From: Chryseobacterium aurantiacum
Lineage (GTDB): Bacteria > Bacteroidota > Bacteroidia > Flavobacteriales > Weeksellaceae
DNA: 64,000 nucleotides
NCBI RefSeq assembly: GCF_003020585.1
Contig: NZ_PXUE01000001.1
Span: forward strand, 186,001-250,000
Direction of reading: 5' to 3'
The notes under the pieces are model-generated. The model saw nothing but the letters and a program-made list of their open reading frames with translations. It was not told where the DNA came from and ran no database searches. The position numbers and the translations under genes are program-made. Below are positions 47,328-56,530 of this stretch, in pieces (position 1 is the stretch's first letter; every line of letters begins with the position of its first letter).

Positions 47328-47843
47328 TTATTTTAAAAGATTATCTATAGTTTTTTGTATTTCAGGATCTTCCGGAGATATTGCATAGTATTTTGCAATA
47401 GACGATTTTTGGTCAATAATCATATATCTTGGAATCCAGTTCAGATCAATATAATTGTTGAAATCATTTTTCCATCCTGATGCAAACCAGTAGTTATCCT
47501 TATCTTTCATATTGAATCTTACAAGACTCTTATCAAATCCTTCTTTAGATCTCTCCAGAGATAGGAAGACAAAATCAACATTGGGATTATTTTTTTCCAG
47601 TATTTCGGCTTTTGGAAGAGCCTGTAAACAATCTCTACACCATCCTGCCCAGAAATCAATCACCAAAACTTTTCCTTTATGTTGATTCAGAATCTGCTGG
47701 ATGGTAATTGCTTTTCCGTCTTCATCTTCCAGTTTCTGCTTTAAGGCTTCCTTGGAAAATCCGGTTTTAAGAACAGTAGGAATTTTCTGTGAATAGCTTA
47801 ATCCAAATATTCCTATCATAAAAATTAATAACAACTTTCTCAT
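47328..47843 (-). CDS. Secreted TlpA-like thioredoxin-fold protein
   Basis: 171 residues. Signal peptide with cleavage after GLSYSQ, then a thioredoxin/AhpC-TSA fold with active site WAGWCRDC; the CRDC pair is unusual compared with the common CxPC. The segments VLVIDFWAGW and IPRYMIIDQKSSI (cis-Pro region) support a TlpA/ResA-like thiol-disulfide role in the periplasm. The target is unknown. Confidence 0.88.
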   Translation of the reverse strand: MRKLLLIFMIGIFGLSYSQKIPTVLKTGFSKEALKQKLEDEDGKAITIQQILNQHKGKVLVIDFWAGWCRDCLQALPKAEILEKNNPNVDFVFLSLERSKEGFDKSLVRFNMKDKDNYWFASGWKNDFNNYIDLNWIPRYMIIDQKSSIAKYYAISPEDPEIQKTIDNLLK

Positions 47844-47974
47844 TTCTTACAATTTCATTTATACAAATCTAAACAATGAATTGCAATTTGAGATTGATTT
47901 TTCATGAATTAGGAAAAATTTATAAAATTGAAAATTTCTATGGATAGATAGGGAGTGCTTACAAAAGAACTGTT

Positions 47975-48790
47975 CTATTGATAGTCTTTAACTAAGCCTT
48001 TCACTACTGTAATCACATTAGGCATTGCTTTGTTGGCTGCATTTAAAACCTCTTCGTGAGAAACTGCAAACGCAATATCCGGTCCGCCAAGATCAGTAAT
48101 AACAGAGATACAGAACGCATCCATTCCCATATGTTTGGCAACAATCACCTCAGGTACGGTACTCATTCCTACCATATCACCTCCAATGGCTTTGATCATT
48201 CCGTACTCCGCAGGAGTTTCAAAAGTTGGGCCCTGTAAGGCAACGTAGATTCCCTGGTGGATTTTAATATTATTTTCAGAGGCTGCCTTTTCGGCTACGG
48301 CAATCATTTTTTTGTTGTATGGTTCACTCATATCCACAAATCGTGGTCCGAGTTCATCAATGTTTTTCCCTCGAAGCGGGTGTTCAGGCATCATATTGAT
48401 GTGATCCTTCAATATCACAACATCTGCAATGTTATAATCAGGATTTACTCCTCCACAAGCATTGGACAGAATTAAATTTTGAATTCCTAACAGGTGGAAA
48501 ACCCTTACAGGAAAAGTTACCGTTTCCATGGAATGGCCTTCATAATAATGAAAGCGGCCACTCATCATCAGAACTTTTTTTCCTTCCAATATTCCATAGA
48601 TAAGCTTACCGGTGTGGCCGGCAACTGTAGTTTGTGGAAAGTTGGGTATGTCTTTGTACTCTAAAACATGGATCGGTTCTACTTCATTCTGCAGTTTTCC
48701 AAGTCCGGATCCTAAAATTACAGCAAAATCAGGTGTTTCCTGAATGATATTCTTGATAAAATCAGCTGTCTCATTAATTTTTTCTAACAT
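47975..48790 (-). CDS. Purine-nucleoside phosphorylase (trimeric type)
   Basis: 271 residues. Phosphate loop VILGSGLGKL, TVAGHTGKLIYG, substrate region LSNACGGVN, GPTFETPAEY, and MVGMSTVPEVIVAKHMGM with the base-binding Glu/Asn region. This is the trimeric, inosine/guanosine-specific PNP family. It splits purine nucleosides with phosphate. It overlaps lpxK by 17 bp, so the two are translationally coupled despite unrelated pathways. Confidence 0.95.
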   Translation of the reverse strand: MLEKINETADFIKNIIQETPDFAVILGSGLGKLQNEVEPIHVLEYKDIPNFPQTTVAGHTGKLIYGILEGKKVLMMSGRFHYYEGHSMETVTFPVRVFHLLGIQNLILSNACGGVNPDYNIADVVILKDHINMMPEHPLRGKNIDELGPRFVDMSEPYNKKMIAVAEKAASENNIKIHQGIYVALQGPTFETPAEYGMIKAIGGDMVGMSTVPEVIVAKHMGMDAFCISVITDLGGPDIAFAVSHEEVLNAANKAMPNVITVVKGLVKDYQ

Positions 48791-49799
48791 AATCTAAGAT
48801 GATTTGATTGAATTCCTCTTTTTTATCAATAATGACATTGATAGGCCAGTAGTAAACAATATCTCTAAGGTAGTCAAAAGTTTTCAGACGGACATAATCT
48901 TTCTCTGTGGTTAATATCAGTTTATATTCTCCTAATTTTTTATACTCAGCAAGAATTTTTTTAATATCATCATCCGTAAAATTGTGATGATCCCTGAATT
49001 TTAGATGCTTAACTCTTTTCGAGAATTTAGCCAAATGCTCTAAAAGTGGTTTAGGATTGGCAATTCCTGTGATCAGGAGAATATCATAATAATTCAGGTT
49101 GTTATCCGGAAGCATTTTATCTTTTCCGTATACATTCTCGTCATAACCAATAGATGAAAAGAATACTTTCTGGCTATAAGACGGTCTGATCCTTGAAATA
49201 TAATACCTTTTGGTTTCCTCCGTAAGCTCATCAGGGCATTTGCTCACCATAATAATGTCTGCTCTGTTTGCGCCCGCTCGGGATTCTCTAAGATCTCCGG
49301 CAGGAAGCAGGTAATCCTTGAAGAAAGGATCATTAAAGTCAGTCATCAAAATATTGAAACCAGCCTTAATGGCTCTGTGCTGTAGGGCATCATCCAATAC
49401 CAGTACTTCCAGATCCATATCATCAATTACTTTTTTAGCACCGGGCACACGTTCTTCTGATACAGCAATAACAAAACGGTTTTTGAAACGTTCAAAAAGC
49501 TGCATGGCTTCATCGCCTACTACTTTGTAATTACTGTCATAGTTGGTAACCTCATACCCTTTACTCAGTCTTCCGTAGCCTCTCGAAAGAACTCCGGTTC
49601 TGTAGTGTTTGGATAGGTATTGGGCAAGATACATCACCATTGGTGACTTACCGCTTCCGCCCACAGAGAGGTTCCCGACATTGATTATCGGTGTCTTGAA
49701 TTTTGTCGACTTAAAAATTCCCCAATCATACATTGTGTTTCGGATACCCGTTACCAAATGATAACCAAGGGAAAAAGGATAAAGGTACCATCTTTTCAT
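48774..49799 (-). CDS. lpxK: Tetraacyldisaccharide 4'-kinase
   Basis: 341 residues. An N-terminal membrane-associated helix (YPFSLGYHLVTGIRN), P loop NLSVGGSGKSPMVMYLAQYL, the conserved VLDDALQHRAI, and DFNDPFFKDYLLPAGDLRE. It adds the 4' phosphate to the lipid A precursor at the inner membrane, confirming a Gram-negative envelope with lipid A. Upstream gene of the lpxK-PNP pair; divergent from truA with 109 bp between them. Confidence 0.95.
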   Translation of the reverse strand: MKRWYLYPFSLGYHLVTGIRNTMYDWGIFKSTKFKTPIINVGNLSVGGSGKSPMVMYLAQYLSKHYRTGVLSRGYGRLSKGYEVTNYDSNYKVVGDEAMQLFERFKNRFVIAVSEERVPGAKKVIDDMDLEVLVLDDALQHRAIKAGFNILMTDFNDPFFKDYLLPAGDLRESRAGANRADIIMVSKCPDELTEETKRYYISRIRPSYSQKVFFSSIGYDENVYGKDKMLPDNNLNYYDILLITGIANPKPLLEHLAKFSKRVKHLKFRDHHNFTDDDIKKILAEYKKLGEYKLILTTEKDYVRLKTFDYLRDIVYYWPINVIIDKKEEFNQIILDYVRKN

Positions 49800-49882
49800 A
49801 CGATTGCAAAAATAGGAATTTTCATAGGGATTTGATATAATATTCTCAAAGACTTTTCAACAAATATTTCGTTAAATTAAAG

Positions 49883-49890
49883 TATTTTTG
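49883..49890 (+). promoter_or_regulatory. -7 element TATTTTTG before truA
   Basis: An exact TAnnTTTG match; it covers the TTG at 49888. Transcription should begin near 49894, leaving TTG 49909 as the truA start. Confidence 0.5.
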
Positions 49891-49908
49891 TGGAGTTATT
49901 ATAATACT

Positions 49909-50640
49909 TTGAGATACTTTATTGAATTTTCTTACAACGGAAAGAATTATTTCGGCTATCAGATACAGCCGGACGCCATTTCTGTACAGGAAGAACTGGA
50001 AAAAGCACTTTCCACAATTTTAAGGGAAGAGATTAAAACTACTGGTGCCGGAAGAACGGATACAGGGGTTCACGCTAAAAAAATATTTGCTCACTTTGAT
50101 ACAGAACATGAGCTGAATAACGAATTTCCTCGCAGACTGAACGGTTTTCTTCCTCCTGATATTTCCATCCACAGGATTTTTAAGGTGAAAGATGATTTTC
50201 ATGCCCGTTTTGATGCTACATACAGAACCTATGAATATTATATTTCACTGAAAAAAAATCCATTTACCCAGGAATCAGCATGGCAGCACTGGAAAAGGTC
50301 ATTGGATATCGACAAAATGAATGAGGCCTGTAAAATTTTATTCGAGTATGAAGATTTTACAAGCTTTGCAAAATTAAAAACAGACAACAAGACGAACATC
50401 TGCAAAATGTATAAAGCACATTGGGAACAGGAGGGAACAGAACTGAAGTTCACCGTTTCTGCCAATCGTTTTCTGAGAAATATGGTACGTGCTATTGTGG
50501 GAACCATGGTGGAAGTGGGGACCGGAAAACTGAAGCCTGAGGATATGCGTAGGGTAATTGAAGATAAAAATCGTAATGCAGCAGGAACTTCAGCACCAGC
50601 CCATGGACTCTACTTAGTAGATGTAGGCTACGAATTTTAA
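49909..50640 (+). CDS. truA: tRNA pseudouridine(38-40) synthase
   Basis: 243 residues from TTG 49909. This start gives (M)RYFIEFSYNGKNYFGYQ, the normal TruA N-terminus; there is no ATG near and the upstream TTG at 49888 lies in the promoter. The catalytic Asp is in GAGRTDTGVHAK; the family segments RLNGFLPPDISI and FLRNMVRAIVGTMVEVG are present. It makes pseudouridine in the anticodon stem-loop of tRNAs. A small membrane protein gene follows after 25 bp. Confidence 0.95.
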   Translation: MRYFIEFSYNGKNYFGYQIQPDAISVQEELEKALSTILREEIKTTGAGRTDTGVHAKKIFAHFDTEHELNNEFPRRLNGFLPPDISIHRIFKVKDDFHARFDATYRTYEYYISLKKNPFTQESAWQHWKRSLDIDKMNEACKILFEYEDFTSFAKLKTDNKTNICKMYKAHWEQEGTELKFTVSANRFLRNMVRAIVGTMVEVGTGKLKPEDMRRVIEDKNRNAAGTSAPAHGLYLVDVGYEF

Positions 50641-50665
50641 AAAACTAAAAAACAAAATAATAATC

Positions 50666-51013
50666 ATGTTATCAATTTTTATCCTTATCGGTGCCTACCG
50701 ATATTATGCCCAGTTGGCTGAAAGGTTTGGGAAAACAAAGTGGCATTTTGGCCTTTTGGCAATAGGAATTTACCTTGGGTCTCAAATCTTTTTAGCATTT
50801 AGTTTCGGGATGTATCTAACTATAACCAACCCGGAATCTTTGAATAATGTAAACTATACAGGTTTTTCGGCGGTTAATATTGTCGGCTGGCTGATTTCCA
50901 TCGCTTTAGTTTGGGGAGTTCATCAGTTTCTTGAGAAAAAGTTTAAAAGAGAAAATATTCAAAAACCATCTATTGAAATAGAAAAAATAGGTGAAATTTC
51001 TGAACATCAGTAA
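50666..51013 (+). CDS. Small membrane protein of unknown function
   Basis: 115 residues with hydrophobic segments at about 1-14, 26-52 and 68-88, and a basic, polar C-terminal tail (about 90-115). I do not recognise the family. It is 25 bp after truA, probably in the same transcript; its short first helix, ending in YRYYAQLAERFGKTKWH, suggests a cytoplasmic loop with positive charge. Confidence 0.75.
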   Translation: MLSIFILIGAYRYYAQLAERFGKTKWHFGLLAIGIYLGSQIFLAFSFGMYLTITNPESLNNVNYTGFSAVNIVGWLISIALVWGVHQFLEKKFKRENIQKPSIEIEKIGEISEHQ

Positions 51014-51132
51014 ATTGATAGATATACATGAAACGTCAGGAGACGGAAGATATTCATTTTGTAAATGATAGGTATCTGAAATTTTCTATAACGATTTGCA
51101 AAAGTTCTAAAGGCTGGCAATTTAGAAAGTCT

Positions 51133-51140
51133 TATTTTTG
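51133..51140 (+). promoter_or_regulatory. -7 element TATTTTTG before the ABC exporter gene
   Basis: An exact TAnnTTTG match; the predicted start point is about 30 nt before ATG 51175. No good -33 TTTG is seen. Confidence 0.45.
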
Positions 51141-51174
51141 CATAGAATTTTAATTCTTTTCTTCGATTCGTACA

Positions 51175-52932
51175 ATGAAAAAACAAGATACCTGGGGAAT
51201 TGTAAAAAGGCTGTTCTTTATCGGAATGAAATTTCGTTCTTGGTTCATCCTTACTTTAATCATCTCCGTAATACTTTCAATTGTTTCTACTTACAGACCA
51301 TACCTTACCATGGAAGTGGTGGATAATGACATCACAAAGCTGCAGGACAAGGCTTTAATGATGAAGCATATCTATATCCTTGTGGGATTGGTTTTTGCAG
51401 AAACCGTTTTAAACTTTTTTTTAGTCTATTTTTCAAATTTTATCTCACAAAATGTAATCAGGGATATCAGAGAAAGATTATACTCTAAATTGATTTATTT
51501 CAAAACATCATTTTTTGATAAAACTCCTATCGGACAATTGGTTACCCGTGCTGTAGGTGACGTAGAAACCATTGCAACGGTTTATACCGACGGTTTCCTG
51601 ATGGTTTTCGGTGATATCCTGAGAATTGTGTTTGTGTTGGTAATGATGTTCAGTACCAATGTGCACCTGAGTTATATTACATTGGCAATTCTACCTTTAA
51701 TGGTGGTTATCACAAGATTCTTTCAAAAAAGGCTGAAAAAGGCATTTGGAGATGAAAGAAACTGGACGGCTACCCAGAACTCCTTTGTACAGGAAAGGTT
51801 GGCGGGAATGTCAATTATTCAGGTTTTTAACAGACAGGAGTCAGAATTCAAGAAATTTGATGATATTAATATTACGCTGAAAGGTGCTTTGCTGAGAACA
51901 GTTTTTATTTTCTCATTATTCTTTCCCGTAGTAGAACTTATTTCTTCCCTGTTCATCGGATTTATTCTTTTTTATGGAGGTTACATAACAATCAGTGCCG
52001 GTGTGGTGATTGCATTTATTCAGTATATTTCAATGCTAATCCGCCCTTTAAGGCAGATTGCAGATCGTTTCAATAATATCCAGAGAGGGATTGTAGGAGC
52101 AGAAAGAGTATTGGGATTAATGGATGAAGAAATTTCAATGCCGAATACTGGAACTGTGAAAAAAGATCATTTTGCCGGTAAAATAGAATTCCAGAAAGTA
52201 CATTTTGCCTATGATGAAAAGCAGGAAGTATTGAAAGGGATTGATTTTAAGGTAAATCCGGGAGAAACTGTAGCAATTGTAGGAGCAACCGGTGCCGGAA
52301 AATCTACAATTATCAGCTTGATTACCAGACTTTATGATATTAATTCCGGGAATATCCTCATTGATGATGTGAACTTAAAAGATTATGAACTGTACAACCT
52401 TAGAAGTCATATCGGTGTTGTATTGCAGGATGTTTTCCTTTTCCACGGAAGTATTTTTGAAAACCTTTCCTTTGGAGATGACACGATCACTTTGGATAAA
52501 ATAAAGGCCGGTGCTAAGGAAATTGAAGTAGATCAGTTTATAGAACAGCTTCCGGGTGGGTACGATTATGTGGTAAGCGAAAGAGGCTCATCAATATCTT
52601 TAGGGCAAAGACAATTATTATCTTTCCTTAGAGCCTATCTATCTGATCCGAAGATTTTAATTCTGGATGAAGCAACATCTTCTATTGATCATGAAAGTGA
52701 GAAGCTTATTCAGAGAGCCACGGAAAAAATTACCAAAAACAGAACATCCATCATTATTGCCCATAGACTTTCCACAATTGAAAAGGCAGATAAGATTATT
52801 GTAATGGAGCATGGGAAAATTGTAGAAGAAGGGAAACACTTGGAGCTTTTGGATAAGAATGGTTATTATTCTACCCTTTATAAAGCACAACTGCGTCACG
52901 AGGTGGAAGTAGAAGTGGAGAAAGAATCATAG
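51175..52932 (+). CDS. ABC exporter, fused permease and ATPase
   Basis: 585 residues: six transmembrane helices in the first about 320 residues, then an ATPase domain with Walker A GATGAGKSTI (about residue 368), signature SLGQRQ (about 474), Walker B ILILDEATS and H loop AHRLS. The layout fits the MsbA/MdlB type of lipid or multidrug exporter; the substrate cannot be read. No C39 peptidase domain, so it is not a peptide-processing exporter. Ends before a bidirectional terminator. Confidence 0.92.
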   Translation: MKKQDTWGIVKRLFFIGMKFRSWFILTLIISVILSIVSTYRPYLTMEVVDNDITKLQDKALMMKHIYILVGLVFAETVLNFFLVYFSNFISQNVIRDIRERLYSKLIYFKTSFFDKTPIGQLVTRAVGDVETIATVYTDGFLMVFGDILRIVFVLVMMFSTNVHLSYITLAILPLMVVITRFFQKRLKKAFGDERNWTATQNSFVQERLAGMSIIQVFNRQESEFKKFDDINITLKGALLRTVFIFSLFFPVVELISSLFIGFILFYGGYITISAGVVIAFIQYISMLIRPLRQIADRFNNIQRGIVGAERVLGLMDEEISMPNTGTVKKDHFAGKIEFQKVHFAYDEKQEVLKGIDFKVNPGETVAIVGATGAGKSTIISLITRLYDINSGNILIDDVNLKDYELYNLRSHIGVVLQDVFLFHGSIFENLSFGDDTITLDKIKAGAKEIEVDQFIEQLPGGYDYVVSERGSSISLGQRQLLSFLRAYLSDPKILILDEATSSIDHESEKLIQRATEKITKNRTSIIIAHRLSTIEKADKIIVMEHGKIVEEGKHLELLDKNGYYSTLYKAQLRHEVEVEVEKES

Positions 52933-52977
52933 TATATAATACAATATCCAAGCAATATAACTGGATTAAATTAATAG

Positions 52978-53006
52978 AAAAAGAGAGCAAAATGCTCTCT
53001 TTTTTA
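52978..53006. terminator. Bidirectional terminator
   Basis: AAAAAAGAGAGCA and TGCTCTCTTTTTT form a perfect stem with a 3-nt loop, between the ABC exporter gene and the convergent metalloprotease gene. Confidence 0.85.
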
Positions 53007-53021
53007 TTATAGGTAAGGTTG

Positions 53022-54806
53022 TTAGAACTTTAATTTCTGGGTAATTGTTCTCCCGTCTTTTAAAACAATGGCCACCATTAAGATGGTGTTTTTCTGATCT
53101 ATCGGAACTTTCAATTCTGAAGAGTTGATATCTGTCTTGTGGGTAAGTAATTTTCCTGAGGCATCGTAGATATGTAGTGTTGAGATTTTAGAATCACTTT
53201 TTACATATACAGAATTTTCATCTTTAGTAATGAATGCGTTATCTTTTTTCAGACTGTTTTGTATAGATAATGAAGTCTGAGGCTCAATAATTACAGAATA
53301 ATCTTCTACTTGTCCATACTTCGGAGTAGAGCAGGCAGTGATGGCTGTTCCGTTAAAATCCCCGATTACTCTCATTCTTAAAGGAGTATTGGTTACAGCT
53401 CCGGATGGAGGAGTGACAGAAGCTGTTGCAAATGCTCCATTGCTTATCCCACTCTGATTAAGTATCAATTCTGTAGATTCATTAAACTGGCCATCATTAT
53501 TATAATCAATGTAGGCTTTTATAATATGTGAGTTGCTCGTTCCCGGAGCTACAGTAATTGTAGTTGCTGTATTTTGCGGAATAGTCGTTTTGCTTACTCC
53601 AAAGCAGTAGTTGCCCGTAAAATTTTCATAAAAATTATTTGAAGCCTGCTTATAATTATTGGAAGAATTATTGATGCTGCCAAACTTTACAGAGGTAATC
53701 CCAATGTTAAACCCTCCCGGATTGGTTATGGATGTTGGCGCACATGCATTCGTAAGAGATACATTGTTATTGATTGCCGTTGCCGAGGCTACAGGAGAGT
53801 TGATTAAAGATTGTCTGTACTGAAGAAGCTGTGCAGTTGCTCTGTCTGCTTGCCCTTGTGTGAATAAATCTCTGAAGCAATAGGTATAAGCCATTACATT
53901 TTTTTCTCCACCTGCATAGGTTTGGCTGGTACATGGATTAATTTGTCCTACCTGGCAATTCTGAGGAACAGAAGAGTGATAGAGGCTTTTCATAGGTTCG
54001 GTATCACAAACAAGATCTCCCTCCAGAGTACAGTCGTTATTTACGGGACAGGCTCCGGTACTTGTATTATATCCTTCATGGGTGTGTCTAAGTCCCAAAG
54101 CATGCCCAAATTCATGGGCTAGGGTCTGGGCATTAACAGAGGAGGCAGAGGTAGACATGAAAGAATAATCATTGCTCCCGCCCGGATAGTAAGCATAGCC
54201 GTTCAGCGCTCCAACATTAGAGGTTAGCTTTTTGACAACATAAATATTATAGTATTTGCTGGTATCCCATAAGCCCAAGGCTGTAATCTCTGTTGCCGGT
54301 ACAGCATTAGTCGTATTATCATCATTCACTCCTCCGCTTACATATTTTGGAAGATGAGAAGCATTGATTCTGTTGATTCCATTGGTAGCATTACAACTGG
54401 GATTTATTTTGGCAAAAACAAACTTTACGGGCAAGATAGAGCTTGTAGAAGACATTCCACTGGAGGCACTTCCTGCAAAAACACCGTTGGTATAATTAAC
54501 CCATGCAATAATATCTGCATCAGATTTATTATTAACGGTCCCAATTGCACTTCCATCACCTACAACGTGTACAACAATCGGAATTTCATACACTTGATTT
54601 TGATTGAGTCTGGAGGCTACCTTTCCACTTTTGATCATTCGGGATAATTCCAGATTAAAAGCATCGTCCTGCACCTTCTGTTCCGGGAACCTTGCGTAAT
54701 GTTTTTTCATTAATTCATCTGTTCCGCATACTTCAAATTCTACCTTCTGTGAATAAAAATTTGATGACAAAGCCCCTGCAATACAAAGAAATAATAGTTT
54801 TTTCAT
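53022..54806 (-). CDS. Secreted M43-type zinc metalloprotease with GEVED and T9SS domains
   Basis: 594 residues. Signal peptide cleaved after SNFYSQ. The pappalysin-like (M43) zinc site is HEFGHALGLRH (His231, Glu232, His235, His241) with a Met-turn in NVMAYTYC. A GEVED beta domain follows (IKAYIDYNNDGQFN ... YGQVEDYSVII, about 400-510), and the C-terminal about 80 residues form a T9SS type A sorting domain (TLHIYDASGKLLTHK, ending GRTITQKLKF). It is probably a secreted protease. Single gene. Confidence 0.92.
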   Translation of the reverse strand: MKKLLFLCIAGALSSNFYSQKVEFEVCGTDELMKKHYARFPEQKVQDDAFNLELSRMIKSGKVASRLNQNQVYEIPIVVHVVGDGSAIGTVNNKSDADIIAWVNYTNGVFAGSASSGMSSTSSILPVKFVFAKINPSCNATNGINRINASHLPKYVSGGVNDDNTTNAVPATEITALGLWDTSKYYNIYVVKKLTSNVGALNGYAYYPGGSNDYSFMSTSASSVNAQTLAHEFGHALGLRHTHEGYNTSTGACPVNNDCTLEGDLVCDTEPMKSLYHSSVPQNCQVGQINPCTSQTYAGGEKNVMAYTYCFRDLFTQGQADRATAQLLQYRQSLINSPVASATAINNNVSLTNACAPTSITNPGGFNIGITSVKFGSINNSSNNYKQASNNFYENFTGNYCFGVSKTTIPQNTATTITVAPGTSNSHIIKAYIDYNNDGQFNESTELILNQSGISNGAFATASVTPPSGAVTNTPLRMRVIGDFNGTAITACSTPKYGQVEDYSVIIEPQTSLSIQNSLKKDNAFITKDENSVYVKSDSKISTLHIYDASGKLLTHKTDINSSELKVPIDQKNTILMVAIVLKDGRTITQKLKF

Positions 54807-54865
54807 AGTTTTTATATTGAATGTTTTTTCATTATTAAAGATAAATCAAAAATTCTATAAAAGAA

Positions 54866-55483
54866 CTAAGGCTTCTTAAAGGTGCAGAAAACAAAATTTT
54901 GGGTAGTTCCGAAAGGAGTTTTATGATCTTCAGTAATGCAGGTTATTTTTTCAAATCCTGCTTCAAATTTTTCAGTCAGTGATAACTCGTCATATTGTTG
55001 AATATCCAGTCCGCTGCACTTTGTAGGTCCGTTTTTAGAAAATGTTCCTAAAACCATAAAACCTTTTATATTTTTTTCTGCAATATCTATATATTTTGAA
55101 ACCTGTTCTGGAGTAGTCAGAAAATGAAAGGCAGCCCTGTCATGCCAGATATCGTAGGTTTCTGTAGGCTCAAATGTGGTGATGTCTGTAGCAATCCATT
55201 TGATTGTATTGGCTGAGCTTCCAAGCCTTTCCTTTGCTTTTTCCAACGCCTTGGCAGAAATATCCAAGACAGTGATATTTTCATAGCCTTCTTCAAGCAG
55301 ATAATCAACAAGGTTGCTGTCTCCACCGCCAATATCTATGATTTTTGCCCCTTTATCCAATCCAAAAGAACGGATAAGTTCAAGAGAAGTATTAGGTTTT
55401 TCCTGAGTCCAGCTTACCTGATCCGGGTTCTTGGTTTCATATACATTTTCCCAGTGCTTTTTATTTTCGGAAGAGCTTGTCAT
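54866..55483 (-). CDS. Class I SAM-dependent methyltransferase
   Basis: 205 residues. Motif I is KIIDIGGGDSNLVDYLLEEG, followed by ITVLDISAKALEKAKERLG and IKWIATDIT, the standard SAM-binding Rossmann elements; WHDRAAFHFLTT matches the small-molecule or metalloid methyltransferase type (thiopurine/tellurite-like). Substrate unknown. It overlaps the upstream membrane protein gene by 4 bp, making it the last gene of a four-gene operon. Confidence 0.88.
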   Translation of the reverse strand: MTSSSENKKHWENVYETKNPDQVSWTQEKPNTSLELIRSFGLDKGAKIIDIGGGDSNLVDYLLEEGYENITVLDISAKALEKAKERLGSSANTIKWIATDITTFEPTETYDIWHDRAAFHFLTTPEQVSKYIDIAEKNIKGFMVLGTFSKNGPTKCSGLDIQQYDELSLTEKFEAGFEKITCITEDHKTPFGTTQNFVFCTFKKP

Positions 55484-56070
55484 TCTTTTAACTGATTATT
55501 GATTTCTTCAAATTTATTAATTAATCCGTCAATTTTCGATTGTTGCTTTTTGATTGTTTTTGGTCTCAGATAAAACCAATTGATTCCTATCCAGATAAAC
55601 GTTAATCCATAAGCCAGTATCCCGTAAGTCAACTTCATTCTTGAGGCATACTCATACATGTACAGACAAATTCCCAGAAGCAACATGATGAAATATAGGT
55701 TGAGCATTGTGTTTTGCATGAATTTCTGCTTATTCTTCACCAGATAAAGATTTTGAAGATAATCACTGTTGGATTGAGTATTATCGATCTTATAAAAGAT
55801 CATAAACAGCTTATTGTAGGCAAGTAAGAAAATAATCATTGCAAGAATAACAAGTACAATCCCAATTTTAGTTGTAGCCAGCTGAGGTTGATAATGATAC
55901 CAGATGAAAGCAATACCCAAACATGTTGAAATCAGTAAAATATTGGTTAGAATAAGTTTACGCAGATTCTCATTCTTGAATTTTTTCAGCTTACCCAACA
56001 GCTCTTCCATATTGGGCTTGTTGGAAGTCTGTTGCTTCCATATATTTTTGAAATCTATATTAGTAGCCAT
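55480..56070 (-). CDS. Membrane protein, possible anti-sigma factor
   Basis: 196 residues. A cytoplasmic N-terminus of about 38 residues (DFKNIWKQQTSNKPNMEELL), then four transmembrane helices (about 39-60, 67-88, 120-138, 143-163) and a charged C-terminal coiled part. It starts 11 bp inside the ECF sigma gene. Bacteroidota sigma genes are often followed by such proteins, and a short cytoplasmic helix region tied to the membrane is what an anti-sigma factor needs. No canonical zinc-binding anti-sigma motif is present, so the role is inferred. Confidence 0.7.
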   Translation of the reverse strand: MATNIDFKNIWKQQTSNKPNMEELLGKLKKFKNENLRKLILTNILLISTCLGIAFIWYHYQPQLATTKIGIVLVILAMIIFLLAYNKLFMIFYKIDNTQSNSDYLQNLYLVKNKQKFMQNTMLNLYFIMLLLGICLYMYEYASRMKLTYGILAYGLTFIWIGINWFYLRPKTIKKQQSKIDGLINKFEEINNQLKE

Positions 56071-56530
56071 TTTCTTTAAACTTTTGCGTTAATTTTTCTT
56101 TTATCCTATGAATCTTTACCCGTATGTTGGATTCTGAAAGTCCCACGATATGAGCAATTTCAGACTGTTTTACCTCTTCCAGTTCCAGAGAAATGATAAT
56201 TCTGTCTGTTTCCGGCAGTTCAGAAATAAACTGATAAAGCATTTGTATCTGGGGCTCCATTGATTCCTGCTTTTTCTCTTCCAAATTGATCGGGAGATCT
56301 GTTTTAGCAAACCTTTTTTCCTTTTCAATCTGTCGGAGGCAGTTGTTGGAAGCGATTCTGAATATCCATGTTCCAATACTGGATTCATTCCTGAATTTTG
56401 GGAGTTGCTGCCATACAATGATAAAGGTTTCCTGGGCCAGATCCTGAGCCAGTTCAGTATCATTTACATATCCCATGCACAAACGGAATATTTTCTGCCA
56501 GTAGAGTTCGTATATATCCTCAAATACCAT
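56060..56530 (-). CDS. ECF-type RNA polymerase sigma factor
   Basis: 156 residues. Region 2 contains YWQKIFRLCMGYVNDTELAQ and DLAQETFIIVWQQLPKF; region 4 contains LPETDRIIISLELEEVKQSE and IAHIVGLSESNIRVKIHRIK. There is no region 3, as is usual for ECF factors. The start ATG overlaps the stop of the upstream hydrolase gene (TAATG). Together with the overlapping membrane protein this looks like a membrane-controlled stress or signal response. Confidence 0.9.
   Translation of the reverse strand: MVFEDIYELYWQKIFRLCMGYVNDTELAQDLAQETFIIVWQQLPKFRNESSIGTWIFRIASNNCLRQIEKEKRFAKTDLPINLEEKKQESMEPQIQMLYQFISELPETDRIIISLELEEVKQSEIAHIVGLSESNIRVKIHRIKEKLTQKFKENGY

Noticed and set aside
51175..52932. ABC exporter as the dedicated processing transporter for the double-glycine peptide at 43952
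   Set aside because: It has no N-terminal C39 peptidase domain, lies about 7 kb away and has its own promoter; it looks like a general MsbA/MdlB-type exporter.
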